Translations under genes and position numbers: made by a program | Assembly: GCA_018398805.1 (NCBI GenBank) | Contig: JAGFBZ010001289.1 | Span: 525,501 to 589,500 of the forward strand | DNA length: 64,000 bases | Origin: Hirundichthys speculiger | Taxonomy: Eukaryota; Chordata; Actinopteri; Beloniformes; Exocoetidae | Direction: 5' to 3' | Notes under the pieces: generated by a model | What the model saw: only the letters and a program-made list of their open reading frames with translations | Told to the model about the DNA's origin: nothing | Database searches by the model: none | In this document: one piece after another, positions 1 through 20,890 of the stretch | Position numbering within the stretch: position 1 is the stretch's first letter | How the letters are laid out: each line of letters opens with the position of its first letter

Positions 1-239
1 ACGTCTCAAATGTTGTTTCAGTGGCTACATGTTTGTAATCATATTCAATTCTGCTCCAAAGCTGGCCATTTTAACATGGGAGTGAGAGGGAATTTACTCT
101 TTTTTGGAGCCAGTACCTAGTGGTCAGTAGAGGAGCTGCAAGAAAACCTACCTCTTGGTTGGGCTTCAGTTCAGAAATGAGACGGTTGCTGCTTGGCTAG
201 GAAGCACCAGTCTTAACATAAAGTATATCAAAATGACCA

Positions 240-1110
240 GGAGAAACTCTGCTAAAAGTCTTTACCAAGCATTGCAATCCAAATGAAACAAAGTTTGAAT
301 CCCAAGCAACTATTTGGGCATGTATCATAAACAATCCATGTCCATTTTACAGTGTTTGATGTGAAAACAGAGATCCTGCTGATAACAAAGATGTCTGTCT
401 CAAGCTATATAAGGGATGTCTTAGAGAGGTAAAGATGGGAAGAAGCTCTCTGATCTTTGAAAGTGTGCGTAACAATGTTGTTGAATACTTTAAAAACAAT
501 ATTCCTGAACATTACATTTCAAAGGCTTTGAAAACCTCATCATCGACAGTGCAGAACATCATCAAAAGATTCAGAGGAACTGGAGACATCTCTGTGCTTC
601 AGGGACAAGGCTGAAGACCTTTATTGGATGTCCGTGGTCTTCGGGCCTTCAGACAACACTGCATCACTCATCGGTATGATTGTGTCAATGACACTAGTAA
701 ATGGGCCCAGGAATACTTCCAGAAACCACTGTCAGTAAACACAATCCACCGTGCCATCTGTAGACGTCCAACTAAAGCTCTACCATCAAAAAGGAAGCTA
801 TATTTGAACACGGTCCAGAAAAGCCATGTCCTGTGAGCCAAGACTCATTAAAATGAACTGTTTCAAAATGAGAAAGTGTTCTATGGTCAGGCGAGTCCAA
901 ATTTGTTATTGTTGTTGGTAACTCTTCAGCAGCTGGAAGCCTATATCAGGCAAAAATGAAACTTATAACCTGACCAGAAGTCTTCAAACTGTTTTGAAAA
1001 GAAGAGGAGATGCTGCACCATGGTAAACATGGCCCTGCCCCTACTATTTTAGACCTGTAGCAGGCATCACATTGTTGTAATTGGCTCATATTGTGCATAA
1101 AAGTGTAAAA
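240..1110 (+). mobile_element. Degraded Tc1/mariner transposon relic
   Basis: A decayed Tc1-type transposon. A 70-codon open stretch at 624-836 carries transposase-like text (SVNTIHRAICRR, then YLNTVQKSHVL), which resembles the part of Tc1 transposases between the DNA-binding and catalytic domains. Upstream sequence at about 430-610 reads as the helix-turn-helix region in broken frames. Downstream sequence at 870-1050 resembles the usual Tc1 3' half, with the 'ttctatggtcaggcgagtcc' type segment near 878. Several frame breaks separate these pieces, so it cannot encode a working enzyme. Its inverted repeat ends were not located with certainty. Superfamily assignment is by recognition of the protein text; the boundaries are approximate. 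Confidence 0.75.
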
Positions 1111-1142
1111 TTTCTCATTTTAAATATTTATGTTATCCATGT

Positions 1143-1620
1143 TGGGCAGCACGGTGGCTTGGTGGTCAGCAATGTTGCCTCACAGCTAGAAGGCTCCTGG
1201 TTCGAACCTCAGCAGGTCTTTCTGTGTAGAGTTTGCATGTTCCCCACGGGGTTGCGTTGGGGTTTCAAAGTCGGAGTGGATCAAAAGTGGAAGGTGGGGG
1301 ATTCACAACCAGGCTTGTAACTGTAACAGTACTCGTTATTCAAAACAAAAGTAGATGCAGGTTTACATATTTGATCCCTTTGAATTACTTCTTTAACACA
1401 CTTATCATTCCTCTGGTACTCCAGCTTCCTTCCACAGTCCAAAGACCTCCATGTCAGGTTCACTGGTGGTTCTAAATTGCCCGTAGGGGTGATTATGAGT
1501 GTGCATGGTTGTTTGTCCACACGTGGCCCTGTGATGGACTGGTGACCTGTCCAGGGTGGACCCCTGCCCTTCACCCAAAGAGAACTGGGATAGACTCCAG
1601 CAGATCCCTGTGACCCTACA
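1143..1620 (+). repeat. Teleost dispersed repeat (cagcacggtggc... type)
   Basis: Begins with the 'gggcagcacggtggcttggt' head and ends with 'tgggatagactccagcagat...gtgaccct', the two ends of a very common fish interspersed repeat. The middle (about 1265-1420) holds unrelated sequence, so the copy is interrupted. Related pieces in the opposite orientation lie at about 13550-13640 and 36820-36945. I am sure it is a dispersed repeat, not of its class. Confidence 0.7.
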
Positions 1621-1717
1621 TTATTAGTTTATTAGTTTATTTAGAGTAACGGGCAAATTCAACTGTTCAAGAAACTCATTATACGCAAGTAAATGACCAT
1701 TCCTGCTCAGTAACTGC

Positions 1718-2480
1718 CTAACGACCACAATCCCATTTTCCACCCAGTTGTTTAAAACACGTTTTAGCTGAACAGACAGAAAGATCTTTGAAATGTGACT
1801 TTTGTTGAATCTCCTTGTTGTCCACAAATGCTCTACTTCCAGCAATAAAAGCAATCTTCTTTTCTCTCACATTTTCATGATCTGTATCTGTTGCCACAGA
1901 CGTTTCCGCATCTCTATCCTCCAGAGTGAGGTCTTCTTTAAAGCAAATATTCCTCTTCCTCAGATACTCTGAGTTTTTGGATGGTTTCCACATAGTGTCT
2001 TGGAAATCTCTCATAGAAAACTGCAGGATGACGTCGTGAGAGAGCGTATGATTTATGGCTTTTCTGCCAAGCCTGTGGACTGAGTCAATCACATCCAAAA
2101 ATGTGTCTTTGCAGTGAGGAGCAACATTCTGGCAGATCATAATAACCTGCACACTCACAGCTTCTCCCTCGGTCTCCAGCAGCCCTCTCAGATGTAAAGT
2201 CCATCTGCATTTATAGCACCCCTTCCAGAGCCTTACTTTGCAAATGCAAAATCTTCTCTTCTGCCTTGCTAACTCTCTCAGCGGTGTGTTGCAGTGCACC
2301 CTTAATGTCTTGGACATCAGCAGAAGGGAAATGTATAGATGCTTTGACCTCCTCAATAGATTTTCCAACAGCACATCCTTGCTCCTCGATAGCTAACTCT
2401 AGCACCGCCATGATGTTGTCTGTGTCTCTTTCTCCATTTCCCTTTCTTTGCCAAGGAGTCTTTTTTGCAGCTACCTTCAT
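1718..2480 (-). pseudogene. L1-type LINE ORF1 relic
   Basis: Two overlapping minus-strand frames (2480 to 2211, and 2374 to 1718) together read like the ORF1 protein of an L1-clade retrotransposon. The first part is helical and charged (VSKAEEKILHLQSKALEG), as in the coiled coil. The second carries a DVIDSVHRLGRK-type segment followed by VILQFSMRDFQD, as in the RNA-binding domain annotated as 'LINE-1 type transposase'. The switch of frame near 2220-2240 shows a frameshift, so the copy is dead. No matching ORF2 lies next to it in the window. The family call rests on motif recognition only. Confidence 0.65.
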
Positions 2481-2484
2481 CTTT

Positions 2485-3419
2485 ACGTTTTGGCAGTTAA
2501 TTTTTTGACATGACCTCTTTTATATAAGACCGCCGTTGATGCTTTATATAATGAAGGTTAGAGGAAAACTCAGTTCAGCGTCTACTCATCAGCCACTGTC
2601 TTCCCCAGCACTCCAGCTGCAGGGCTCTCCAACACTCGTCCACTGATACTACTAATGTCATTAATGCTGGCGGGAATTTTACTCCTCTTGTTGGTGCAAT
2701 AGTTCTAGCAGAGTAGTTGTGCTTTAACGTTGGATTTTTTGTTTTTCACCAGCAGAGTCATTTTTTTTCTCTGCGTATTTTAATTGAGTTTTCTCTCCAA
2801 CTCTGGGCAAATTGAGGTGGTGCCTTACACTTGTCACTTGTAATAACTGAAAGAGTTGAAATATTTCTGAAAATTTAACACTGCTGCCAGGACCAAGCTA
2901 ACCTAATATACAATGTCCAAGAAAGGTTTCGTACTCAGATCCATATATACTTCCTTTAATACACTTCAGATAGACAAATATAAGCAAGGAAATGCACAGG
3001 TGTTTTAGCATCACTTCACCAGTTAAATATTTAAACATTGCAGTCATACTATTGGTGTGAATGAAAGGCATCCTCAGATTCACTCACTGAAATGTCCAAA
3101 TCAACAAAGAACACATTCAAAGGACTATACAAAGAACAGCTGATGCAGGCTATAGAGGTGAATGAGAAATGTTATTTATATTGTTGTGAACAGAAAAATT
3201 AACAAAGAATATATTGAATATATTGAATACTGAATTGAAACATATGTTTAAATCAAGACACAAACACGAACACCTAGTGATACACTTGTAGTGCAGTGCT
3301 GATTGCAACTGCTTGCTAATAGCATGAATTACACAGGCTGAAGTTCTTACACATTTCTGCACATTAAGTTTTTCCACAACATGCGCCAGCAATGCACAGC
3401 TTTGCATTATTCCAGGCAC
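2485..3419. other. No recognisable gene
   Basis: AT-rich sequence with short chance open frames only; no coding exon, RNA gene or identifiable repeat boundary was seen between the L1 relic and the transposon stack that begins at 3420. Confidence 0.5.
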
Positions 3420-4651
3420 TAGGGGCCGATTCTCTCACCCGAGTAAGAGTTATGCGCTGCCAGTTGCGTGCTTTTCTGGCTGCGTACATTCTGCGGTTGA
3501 CTTAAGTCTTTCCTCCATGCGCCTTCACTTGAGATATGCGCGGTAAGCAGAGCGACCTCAAAATGTTGGCGTTCCCTGTTGATTTCACCTGTACACACAT
3601 TCTGCTGTTCACCTCAGAGGCTGTAGTAAGTCAAGCGCCATTGGAAGTTTAAACAATATATTACACCTGAAGTTCAGATGCAGTTACAATTTACGCCACA
3701 TGCAGGCCTACAGAGGCCCAGAGAGGCGTCTACCTGTGGAGCAGGAAAACAACCCTGACCAGTAGGATGATCAGCCAGTGTTTCAAGGCCAAATACCTGC
3801 AGAGAGGGCAGCAAGAGTTCACCCAATGATTGCTGATCAGCATTTCTAGGTATGTAGGCAGTTGTTGGATACCATTACACCACTGAACTGAAGACAAAAC
3901 ACATCAGAATTGTATAAATTTAATTCAGTTGTGCCTGCAACGTCCACCCCTTGGTCTCGGAGGGTGGAGTGCGGGTGCGCTCCTGTGGAGGGGGCATCAA
4001 CTCAACCAACACGGCCAGTGTCACTGACTGACCTCAGGGAGTTGTCCATGCTGGTGAAGGTCCCAGTAACAAACTGCTGGAACTGGTCTTGCTGCTGTCT
4101 CTCAGCCATTCTTCCTTCCTCAGTCTGGACCAGCCGCCGGTACTCCTCACCCTTGCCCAGTCGGCACTGCGATTGTGTGGTGGTCCAAGTTCTGAGTCTG
4201 GATTCTGAGTCTGGCTGTGGCCGAGGTTCACGTCCAACTCTTCGTCATTGAAATGAGGTTTTCTCTTCGCTCCTCAATATCTCCATTATCTTTGCTCCTG
4301 CATTCCGTGAGTGTTTTACAATTAGTCAAAATTATACATTGGCCAACGGTATAACATTTCCAATATTTCAACCACTTTAATGGACATTTAGTGTCCTAAT
4401 TGGTGACTGGTCAAACTACTAATTGATTTCAGATTGCAGAGTAGGCACACCTTTGTGATTTTTCAATGGACTGGCAAATATTCATTAAGTCATAAGTCAT
4501 GTGCATTTTTTAAAATCTTTTAATAGGGTGCAGCAGGGGTCGGCAACCAATGGCTCGTGAGCCGGATGTGGCTCTTTTGATGACTGCATCTGGCTCACAG
4601 ATAAATCTTTACAAAAAAAAAAAAAAAACATTAAAAATTTAAAACATTCTT

Positions 4652-4815
4652 GGGCCGCTCCAGCAGCGCAGTGGTTTGGGGAAGGCAGCCCATCGACAAG
4701 AGGCCACAGTCTGCAGTTGCAGGTTCAACTCCCGGCCCATGACCCTTTGCTGCATATCTACCCCTTTCTCTCTGGCCTCATCTCCTGTCTCTCCCTCTAT
4801 GAATAAAGACCTGCC
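4652..4815 (+). mobile_element. tRNA-derived SINE-like fragment
   Basis: Head with a box-A-like 'gcgcagtggttt' and a box-B-like 'ggttcaactcccggcc', followed by 'cctttgctgcatat' and a C/T-rich tail ending in an aataaag signal. This is the layout of a common fish SINE. It sits inside the hAT element, so it is a later insertion or was carried along. Confidence 0.55.
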
Positions 4816-5874
4816 CTGGCAGCTCAGGGCAGGACATTTGCTGTGGGAGATGCTGTATTGGTGCGTGATTATCGACGAGGGGAAGAGAAGTGGATCCCAG
4901 GGCTGGCGACATCGCAAGAGGGTGCGGTGTCTTATACAGTAGGCGTGGGTGCAGGCATGCGATGGAGGCGTCACAGCGAGCAGATGCGGGTCGCCGATCA
5001 TGTGCTGTTGGTCCCCACTAACCTGCTACAACCAGCCAGGCTGAATCAATTAAGCACCGGTGTCTGGAGGGGAGTCATTGCCATTTTCCTTGGAGGGAGA
5101 GGCCGCTCTGTGTTCTGATGCGGTAAACGCAGAACAGGAAGTGGCATCCACAGCAAAGGGACATGTGGATTCCACTTCGAGTTACCAAACCCCCAGACTG
5201 CCTCAACCTGTGATGGAGGGGTGGGGTGGGGGGTGGGGTAGTTGAGTGTTTAATGAGAAAGTCATGTTGCTTTCTGGGGCAGAATAATCGCCGTGACTGA
5301 CTCGGAGGCTCAGGGGAAGTCTACCCCCGGCCTCAGAAAGGTATAGGTGCATTATATTGAGTTATTAAAGTTAGCGCACGACAGTTACATTCCATCTGTT
5401 TTATTTCTCAGAATAATGTTTATTCCAGGCTCACACCTTGTGTATATTTTTAAATTGGTTTAAGACAGATTCATTTTATCTTGTTATTTGTTGTCAAAGC
5501 CAGATTTGTAGACCTTGTATTAGGGGGGGGGGGGGTCTCTATATGGGTGTGAATCCGGATAAGTGGAGAAGGATGTTGTATATTGAACTGCACAAGTGGT
5601 GCCTGTGTGCACAGTGTTTCCCCCAGTGACCACTGAGGGGCGAGAGTTCCGTGTTGCAGGTGTTGCTGTAAGTGTGTGTGATGCCTACAAATGTATGATC
5701 ACAATTTCGGAAAGAGAGATATTTGTCCGTGCATTCTTTTTGTTTGATACCTTTTAATATGTGTTATTTATCACAGTGGATAATATTTTGATAAGTTTGA
5801 GGTGCAGTTCTTAACTGAGCCACAAGGGGGACATGGGTGCGATGGTTGTGCAGGGAGCTACATCCCTCTGTTCT

Positions 5875-6726
5875 CAGAGACGAGCCTGCTCCACGACAAC
5901 AAGCATCTATTTTTTGTGTCTCTCCTTATGCTGTTTAAACATGTTAGTAATGAATGAAATGTATCACAAAAATATTTCTAAGGACTTTTAAAACCTGCAT
6001 GACATTGGTTGGATTAATTTGGTATGAGGACTCGTGGTTTTGATAATGATAGAAACTTAATTCTCCTGCCGATTACAGTGGCATCCGATGCAGTCCTCTC
6101 CAAAGATGGCGTCTTCCCGATAGTGTAAATTTTATTTTCTGTTAAAGCTCCTTGACATATACTTTTACTGAGTTTTAAATAAGGTGAACTACACAGGTTA
6201 CAGTGTTGCTGTTAAACTTTATCATAATTGCTATCATCTTCATTGAAATAATTTGTTGGGAATGTTTCCTGAATGTTCATAAAATGAGTTAACTGGTGAA
6301 GCGGGCTAACTGTCGTGTAAATTTGACAGTCTAATTTCCTTGCTAAAGTCTGGCAAATAATAACTTGGTGTGGATTTAAAGTGTACATTAAAATTTACAA
6401 AAGTATTTGATAGCAAATTGTTCCAGTATATATATGTGCTGTACATCCATTTGGCTTTCTGTTTATCCAAGAAGTTGATTAAATGGACTAATGCAGTAGG
6501 GAGGTAATAAGCTGCATAGTTTAATTTTTTTTTTTAAAAGGTATTCCCAGTTGTATGATGATGCACTTTGTGTACAGTGTATTTTATTTGAAAATGTTCA
6601 CTAAAAGAAATTACTCTGTATTTGAAGAAAAAGGAACTTTAAAAGAATGTAAATAAATACAGAGACGAGCCTGCTCAATGACAACAAACATGTTTTTTTT
6701 TGTGTCTCTTCTTGTGCTGTTTAAAC
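5875..6726. repeat. Direct repeat pair inside the nested hAT element
   Basis: A segment starting cagagacgagcctgctc and ending ctgtttaaac occurs at 5875-5940 and again at 6660-6726, with a few mismatches and small length differences. The 0.7 kb between the copies is AT-rich and without a frame. The arrangement could mark an internal duplication of the element or the ends of a further nested insertion. Confidence 0.6.
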
Positions 6727-8163
6727 AGAACGTTACTACTGTTACTCGCATCAGCACCAGGACCGTGTGAGGCCTGTAACATGTGCGCAATGTTCTCCAG
6801 CGCAGGTGTTAATAAAGTTTCCCCCAATAAAGTGGCTACACGCTGACTGGGCTCCAACTTATTTCCCTATGTTATGAGTACCAATAAAGGCTTTTATACA
6901 CAGCTGCACATCCGGTAATACATGATAAAGACCAAGCTGTGTTGGTACATTTAATGGAAATCTACAGAAGGTACACTCACTTTGACGATCTCTCCTCTGT
7001 GTGAAGCTGACGAGAGACAGAGATGGGAGATGAGGGGACTCGTGTCAGCCAATCAGAATACAGACAGCACAGTAATGCTCGTCATAGCAGCCAATCACAG
7101 GTCTCGATATTCATTCATGTGTATTCATTCCAGTGTAGGCTCTCGTTGCTTCCTGAGACTTGTTCTTGATGTAATGTGTTTTTCTTCAGCCTCGTGCGCT
7201 TCGTTTGATTTTTTTTTTCAAATATTTTTTTTCGAAGAATATTTTTGAAACCTCCGCGATGTACTGAGACCGTGAAGTGTGAGGGATTACTGTATGTGGC
7301 TTTCATGGCTCTCTCAGCTGAAAAGGTTCCCGACCCCTGCGTTACAGGATTAAATCATGCCCACACTTAAGGAAGCCTCTTCAAATTTACAGTGTGGTTT
7401 ATATTTTTCACGGATTTCAATGGCATTCACAGGTGTTGGTTAAACTCTGTTCTGTGGTTTGGAAAAAATGCTTACGATGACATCACTGTTTGGTCTGGCT
7501 CATTTTTTCAATCAATTCTGAACTTGTGCAGGTGGGCACATCTGAAAGTTGGGATGGGAGAATGTGCCTAAGTGGAAAGCGCTCAAACAGGGGCGTGTAA
7601 ATATTAACTTAAGCGCCAATGGGAGAATCGGGCACTAGGGGCCCGATCTTCCACCAGATCTGCTAAAGCCGCTATTAAGGGATAGTGGGTAGCGGGAGGG
7701 GCGTTCCCCCGCACAGAAAGCAATCTTCCACTCTTGCTAAACCAGCTATCTCACCTGCGCTACCCGCTATATTAACCATGGGAGTGGTTGGGGCGTTCCA
7801 CCTGTTAAACCAATCAGTGCGTCAGTAGCCATTGCCTTTAAGAGCAGGTTGCGCTAACCACAAACCGCTATGGAGCATCTTTTCATCCAGATCAGAGCAG
7901 CTCTCATGCGCAGCTCGTCTGGGACTCTGCTGTAGAGCTTCCTCCTCTTCCTTCCTCCTCCTCCTCTGCACTGATATATACATATAAATATTTTTACACA
8001 GACAATTCCTATTGGCTACCTGAAAGTCCCAGATAGTTGGTGTTCTCCCAGTAAACACGCTCTGGTCGTCTATGGTTTTACTGGCCATCAAGCCGTTTAA
8101 GACGATCTCTGCCATTTTCTCAGGGGTTCAACTGAGGCCAAATCACACTTTTTATACAAGAGT

Positions 8164-8531
8164 TAATTCGAGAGGTAGAGCCGTTTGTGCACGTCCACAT
8201 GTGACCAGGTGGACACACATTGATGCCATTTGGACGTGCACTTGTATGCGCCGACATGCGAGTTACGCGTGGTCTGACCACCCGCTACTAGGGGTGCAAC
8301 GGTACAGGTGGCTCACGGTACGGGCTGTACCTTGGTTTTTGTGTCACGGTTTTGGTGCGGATTCTGTAGTTTCAGACCACCCGCTACCCTAAACCTGCGA
8401 TCGCAAAATACAGAGTTTGCGGAAAGCGCAACTCGCATGTCGGCACGTAAAAAAGCGCCTCCAAATGGAATAAAAGTGCGTCCACCTGGTCACATGCAGA
8501 CATGCACAAACTGCTCTACCTCTAGATTACG
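8164..8531. repeat. Imperfect inverted repeat, arms about 100 bp
   Basis: The arm at about 8164-8268 (gaggtagagccgtttgtg ... gccgacatgcgagtt) is mirrored at about 8433-8531 (aactcgcatgtcggc ... cacaaactgctctacctc), roughly 80% alike by eye. The left end of a hAT copy lies in the loop. The order of insertion is not clear, because one arm lies inside the hAT interval and the other outside it. Confidence 0.6.
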
Positions 8532-9295
8532 CATCACCGTATTACTGTCATAAGTTTTTATTCTCTTGAGGTCAGAGGATGTCTGGTCAGCAGTTGTGGT
8601 GGATGTGGGAATAGTCACGTCCAGACACGTCAGTCTGTACAGCTGTGGCATGATCTCATCCAGATGTCTGCTGTGGAGGAAACCAAGGAGATCTTTGTCT
8701 CTGGTGTCAAGCTGGAAAAGGTTGGATGCTGGAATTTATTTCTGATATGTCTGAAACTGTTGGTGGTCGAGGAGGGACAGGAACATTAATTGTTCGTGTT
8801 CTTTAAATGTGCATCTAACGATTCGTTCTGCAGTATTTTAAAAAGCACATCAGCTGCACCAAGACGCACAACTGGTAACAACTGGATCTTATGCAGGTAA
8901 GATCCGGGTTTAGGGAGGTGGAAGATTGCGTTCTGTTAACTGTTAACTGTTTTCACTCCCTTGTTGGTGTATTCAACAGCAAAATCAAAATGCTCCCACA
9001 CCGGTGATTGAAAAATGTTTTTCCCAATTTCTCTGCTACCGCTGGCCATGGCTGCTTGTTTTTGTTTTTTTTTTTTGCGTCTATTAGCTGCAAAGTCTGA
9101 TAGGCTGGTCACTGTGAGTGAGCGGGGGCGAGTGGACATTGACAAGCAGTGGCGGGCCTAAAAGGCACGCATGCTCACGTGCAAGTCCAATGCAAAGTTA
9201 TTGGAACATAAATACTGTGGGACATAAAAGCGTATTGTCCCGTGCAGGTCGTAACCGAACGGTTCAGTATTATACCTAGTACCGTTGCAGCCCTA
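8289..9295. mobile_element. hAT element with exact 8-bp target duplication
   Basis: Ends are taggggtgcaacggtac and gtaccgttgcagcccta. The flanking 8-mers are identical (cccgctac at 8281-8288 and 9296-9303), which is diagnostic of hAT transposition. No transposase remains. The target word cccgctac is itself repeated in the host element, so chance contributes something to the match. Confidence 0.75.
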
Positions 9296-9577
9296 CCCGC
9301 TACCCGCAACCCTAAACCTGCAATTGCAAGATACCGAGTTTGCGGAGAGGGCAAAGGACACGCCCATTACCACACCTACAAAGTGAGTAAGGGAGTCGGC
9401 ATAATGGGTAGCGGCTTTAGCGAGCGGAATATTGCATTAGCGGTTAGCGGAGGTTCCTATACCCGCAATTAGCGGGTGCCGGCTAGTGTTAATGGGTAAG
9501 GGGAAGTGTACGATCGGGGCCTAGATGTTTAAAGGGAGTGGAGGTAGATGCAGCCGGTATGAAGGAGATATGTAGAA

Positions 9578-9829
9578 CAGTGGCCCTCAACCTTTTTTGC
9601 ACCACCGACCGGTTTGTTTTTTACTCATCTTACCAGCTTGGGGGGTTTAAACGTATCACGTGACCGAGACACGGGTCTTGAAGTATTATCATGCATCAAG
9701 ATTAAGTAATTTAAACTCGGATAATAACTCGAATGGTAACATTGGAAGTTTTTTTTTTTTCTCTGCCGCCTCACACCAAATGACCCGCAGACCAGTACCG
9801 GGCCGGGGCCCAAGGGCTGGGGACCACTA
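9578..9829. mobile_element. hAT MITE in the cpne3 3' flank
   Basis: A 252-bp element that starts with cagtggccctcaacc and ends with ggctggggaccacta. The flanks atgtagaa and atatagaa agree at seven of eight bases. It ends only 25 bases downstream of the cpne3 stop codon, so it probably lies within the cpne3 3' untranslated region. It could supply 3'UTR sequence or a polyadenylation context. Confidence 0.75.
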
Positions 9830-9854
9830 ATATAGAAGGAATTAGCCCACCGTG

Positions 9855-19227
<9,373 letters not shown>

Positions 19228-19734
19228 GCCAGATTGTTTTAACCTACTCAGAAGAAAAGGAGGTACATTTAACTACAAAACTGTACAACATGGTGGCATT
19301 AGCACTGCAGTGGAATATTTCTGTTTTCTGCAACATTTCAGGAAAAGAAGGAGAGAGGGGATTTCTTTTTCATACAGTCCACAGTTTATGCTCACGACAG
19401 GGAACTGAAGAAAAAGTCCAGATCAGATGCAGTCCGTTGGTTTGCTTAAATAGGCTGCTTTTTTAAAGAGTGGTGTTGTATGGAAACAAAATTAACGAGT
19501 AGGACTGTTTAGGAATGATCTGGGAGGAAACACAGTCATGCAGTGGTGCAGCTGGGGCCTTTCTGAGTTTGTGTGTTCTCTATAGACTGTATAATTACTG
19601 GACAAAGCCTGTGATGTTGCCCACGGGACTCTGAAGAGTGATTTTTAAGCCTGTTTTTTCTTGTACTGTGTGTTGCCATATTGAAAAGTGGCGGGACGAG
19701 CAATGATAAAGGGCTAGCTGGTACACGTCCACCG

Positions 19735-20086
19735 GTTACCATTAGCTATTTTAGCTTGGCTGGCTTAGCTGATGTTAACTCAGGATAATAAATGATGTTA
19801 CTTTTTTTTATTTTGAACAAAAATGTTCATAATAAAAAAAAGTAACATCATTTATTATCCTGAGTTAACATCAGCTAAGCCAGCCAAGCTAAAATAGCTA
19901 ATGGTAACTCAGGATAATAAATGATGTTACTTTTTTTTATTTTGAACAAAAATGTTCATAATAAAAAAAAGTAACATCATTTATTATCCTGAGTTAACAT
20001 CAGCTAAGCCAGCCAAGCTAAAATAGCTAATGGTAACTCAGGATAATAAATGATGTTACTTTTTTTTATTTTGAACAAATATGTTC
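19735..20086. repeat. 174-bp palindrome with 129-bp tandem extension
   Basis: From 19735 (gttaccattagctatttt) to 19908 (aaaatagctaatggtaac) the sequence is a nearly perfect palindrome with arms of about 80 bases. A short AT-rich centre (19813-19831) has its own tgaac...gttca symmetry. The right part is then repeated head to tail with a period of 129 bases (atggtaactc at 19901 and again at 20030). It lies about 0.5 kb upstream of the cpne3 start codon. Confidence 0.9.
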
Positions 20087-20454
20087 AAACATCCTCATTT
20101 CAGGTGTTGCTACTGGAACAACATCCATAGCAAGTGTTGCCAGAGCTGAAATGAGGACTAACAGAACTCTGCTTGGGCCTGTCAGTCTCCAGCCACCTGT
20201 CACCGCATACACGCTGCGGTCAGGCATGCGTTGCAGCCTGCAAGACATGGGATTATTGACTCTGGGTCCCAGCTTACTTCTGCCTGGGTCCTGAAATGAT
20301 TTGTAGTGGCTCCTGGCTGCTTCAACCAAGACATGCTGGAGGAGCTGCAGAGCTGTCAGCAGAGAGCTGCAGCAGGACCTCCTGTTTTAAATGTCGTGTC
20401 AGTGGTGACATCAGAAATGACCGCTGCCTGTAGCTGATGCTCTGTTAGCACGGC

Positions 20455-20625
20455 TCAGCTAAGCTAAACTTCGTTCTCAAACCCTTCTAGACCAACCAAA
20501 GCGGTCTGTTAGTACAATGAACACAACACACAAGAGCAACAAAACATATTCTCTTTAAAATTTTTCTATGTTCTGTTACTTAAACTCACAGCTCAGAAGT
20601 CAATGTAATGCTAAGCGCTAAGATA
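20455..20625. repeat. Copy 2 of the inverted dispersed repeat
   Basis: Reverse-complement partner of 12470-12655; shares agcgctaag, aacatattctctttaaa and gcggtctgttagtac. The two copies are 7.8 kb apart in opposite orientation, flanking most of cpne3. Confidence 0.6.
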
Positions 20626-20890
20626 CTAAAATTAAGACAGCTGTCAATCAAATAACATTTTATTGGCTGGCCAACATACATTTTATTGCTTTATATAATT
20701 TTACTTAATGTGATACAAAAAAATTCCCCCTCCATACAGTTGTTATGAATGTGAAATCCAACTGTAGAGACCAAACCGGATTTTTGTAACCCAGGCTGTA
20801 AGTATTTGTGTTTCTGCTACAAAGTTGGACATTTTAACATGGCTGTTCGATTTTGGAGCCAGTGTCTAGGTGCTCAGCTTTTGTTACTAC

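Larger units (their letters stand above)
4534..7339. mobile_element. hAT-like element nested in transposon A
   Basis: Starts with caggggtcggcaacc and ends with ggttcccgacccctg, good inverted repeats of a hAT family widespread in fish. The flanking 8-mers (gggtgcag on the left, cgttacag on the right) agree at five of eight places, a worn target duplication. The interior has no transposase frame. It holds a SINE-like piece at 4652-4815, a G tract at 5522-5534 and a 66-bp direct repeat pair (5875 and 6660). Confidence 0.65.
3422..7635. mobile_element. Outer DNA transposon A (TA-flanked, GGSSCCGATTCTC ends)
   Basis: The left end reads ggggccgattctctcaccc after TA (3420-3421). The right end reads gggagaatcgggcac before TA (7636-7637), so the ends are inverted repeats of the type G(G/T)G(G/C)CCGATTCTC. 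The element was later invaded by a hAT element (4534-7339), which makes up most of its length. No transposase was recognised, so it is non-autonomous. The superfamily is uncertain. The TA duplication could fit several families, and the same TA is shared with the next element. Confidence 0.55.
7638..9521. mobile_element. Outer DNA transposon B, back to back with A
   Basis: Left end ggggcccgatcttcc after TA (7636-7637). Right end ggaagtgtacgatcggggcc before TA (9522-9523). The ends resemble those of element A, and the two elements share the TA at 7636-7637. The body is rich in the words cccgctac and tagcggg, so it is internally repetitive. It is interrupted by a hAT copy (8289-9295) and holds inverted arms at 8164-8531. 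No transposase was seen. Confidence 0.55.
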
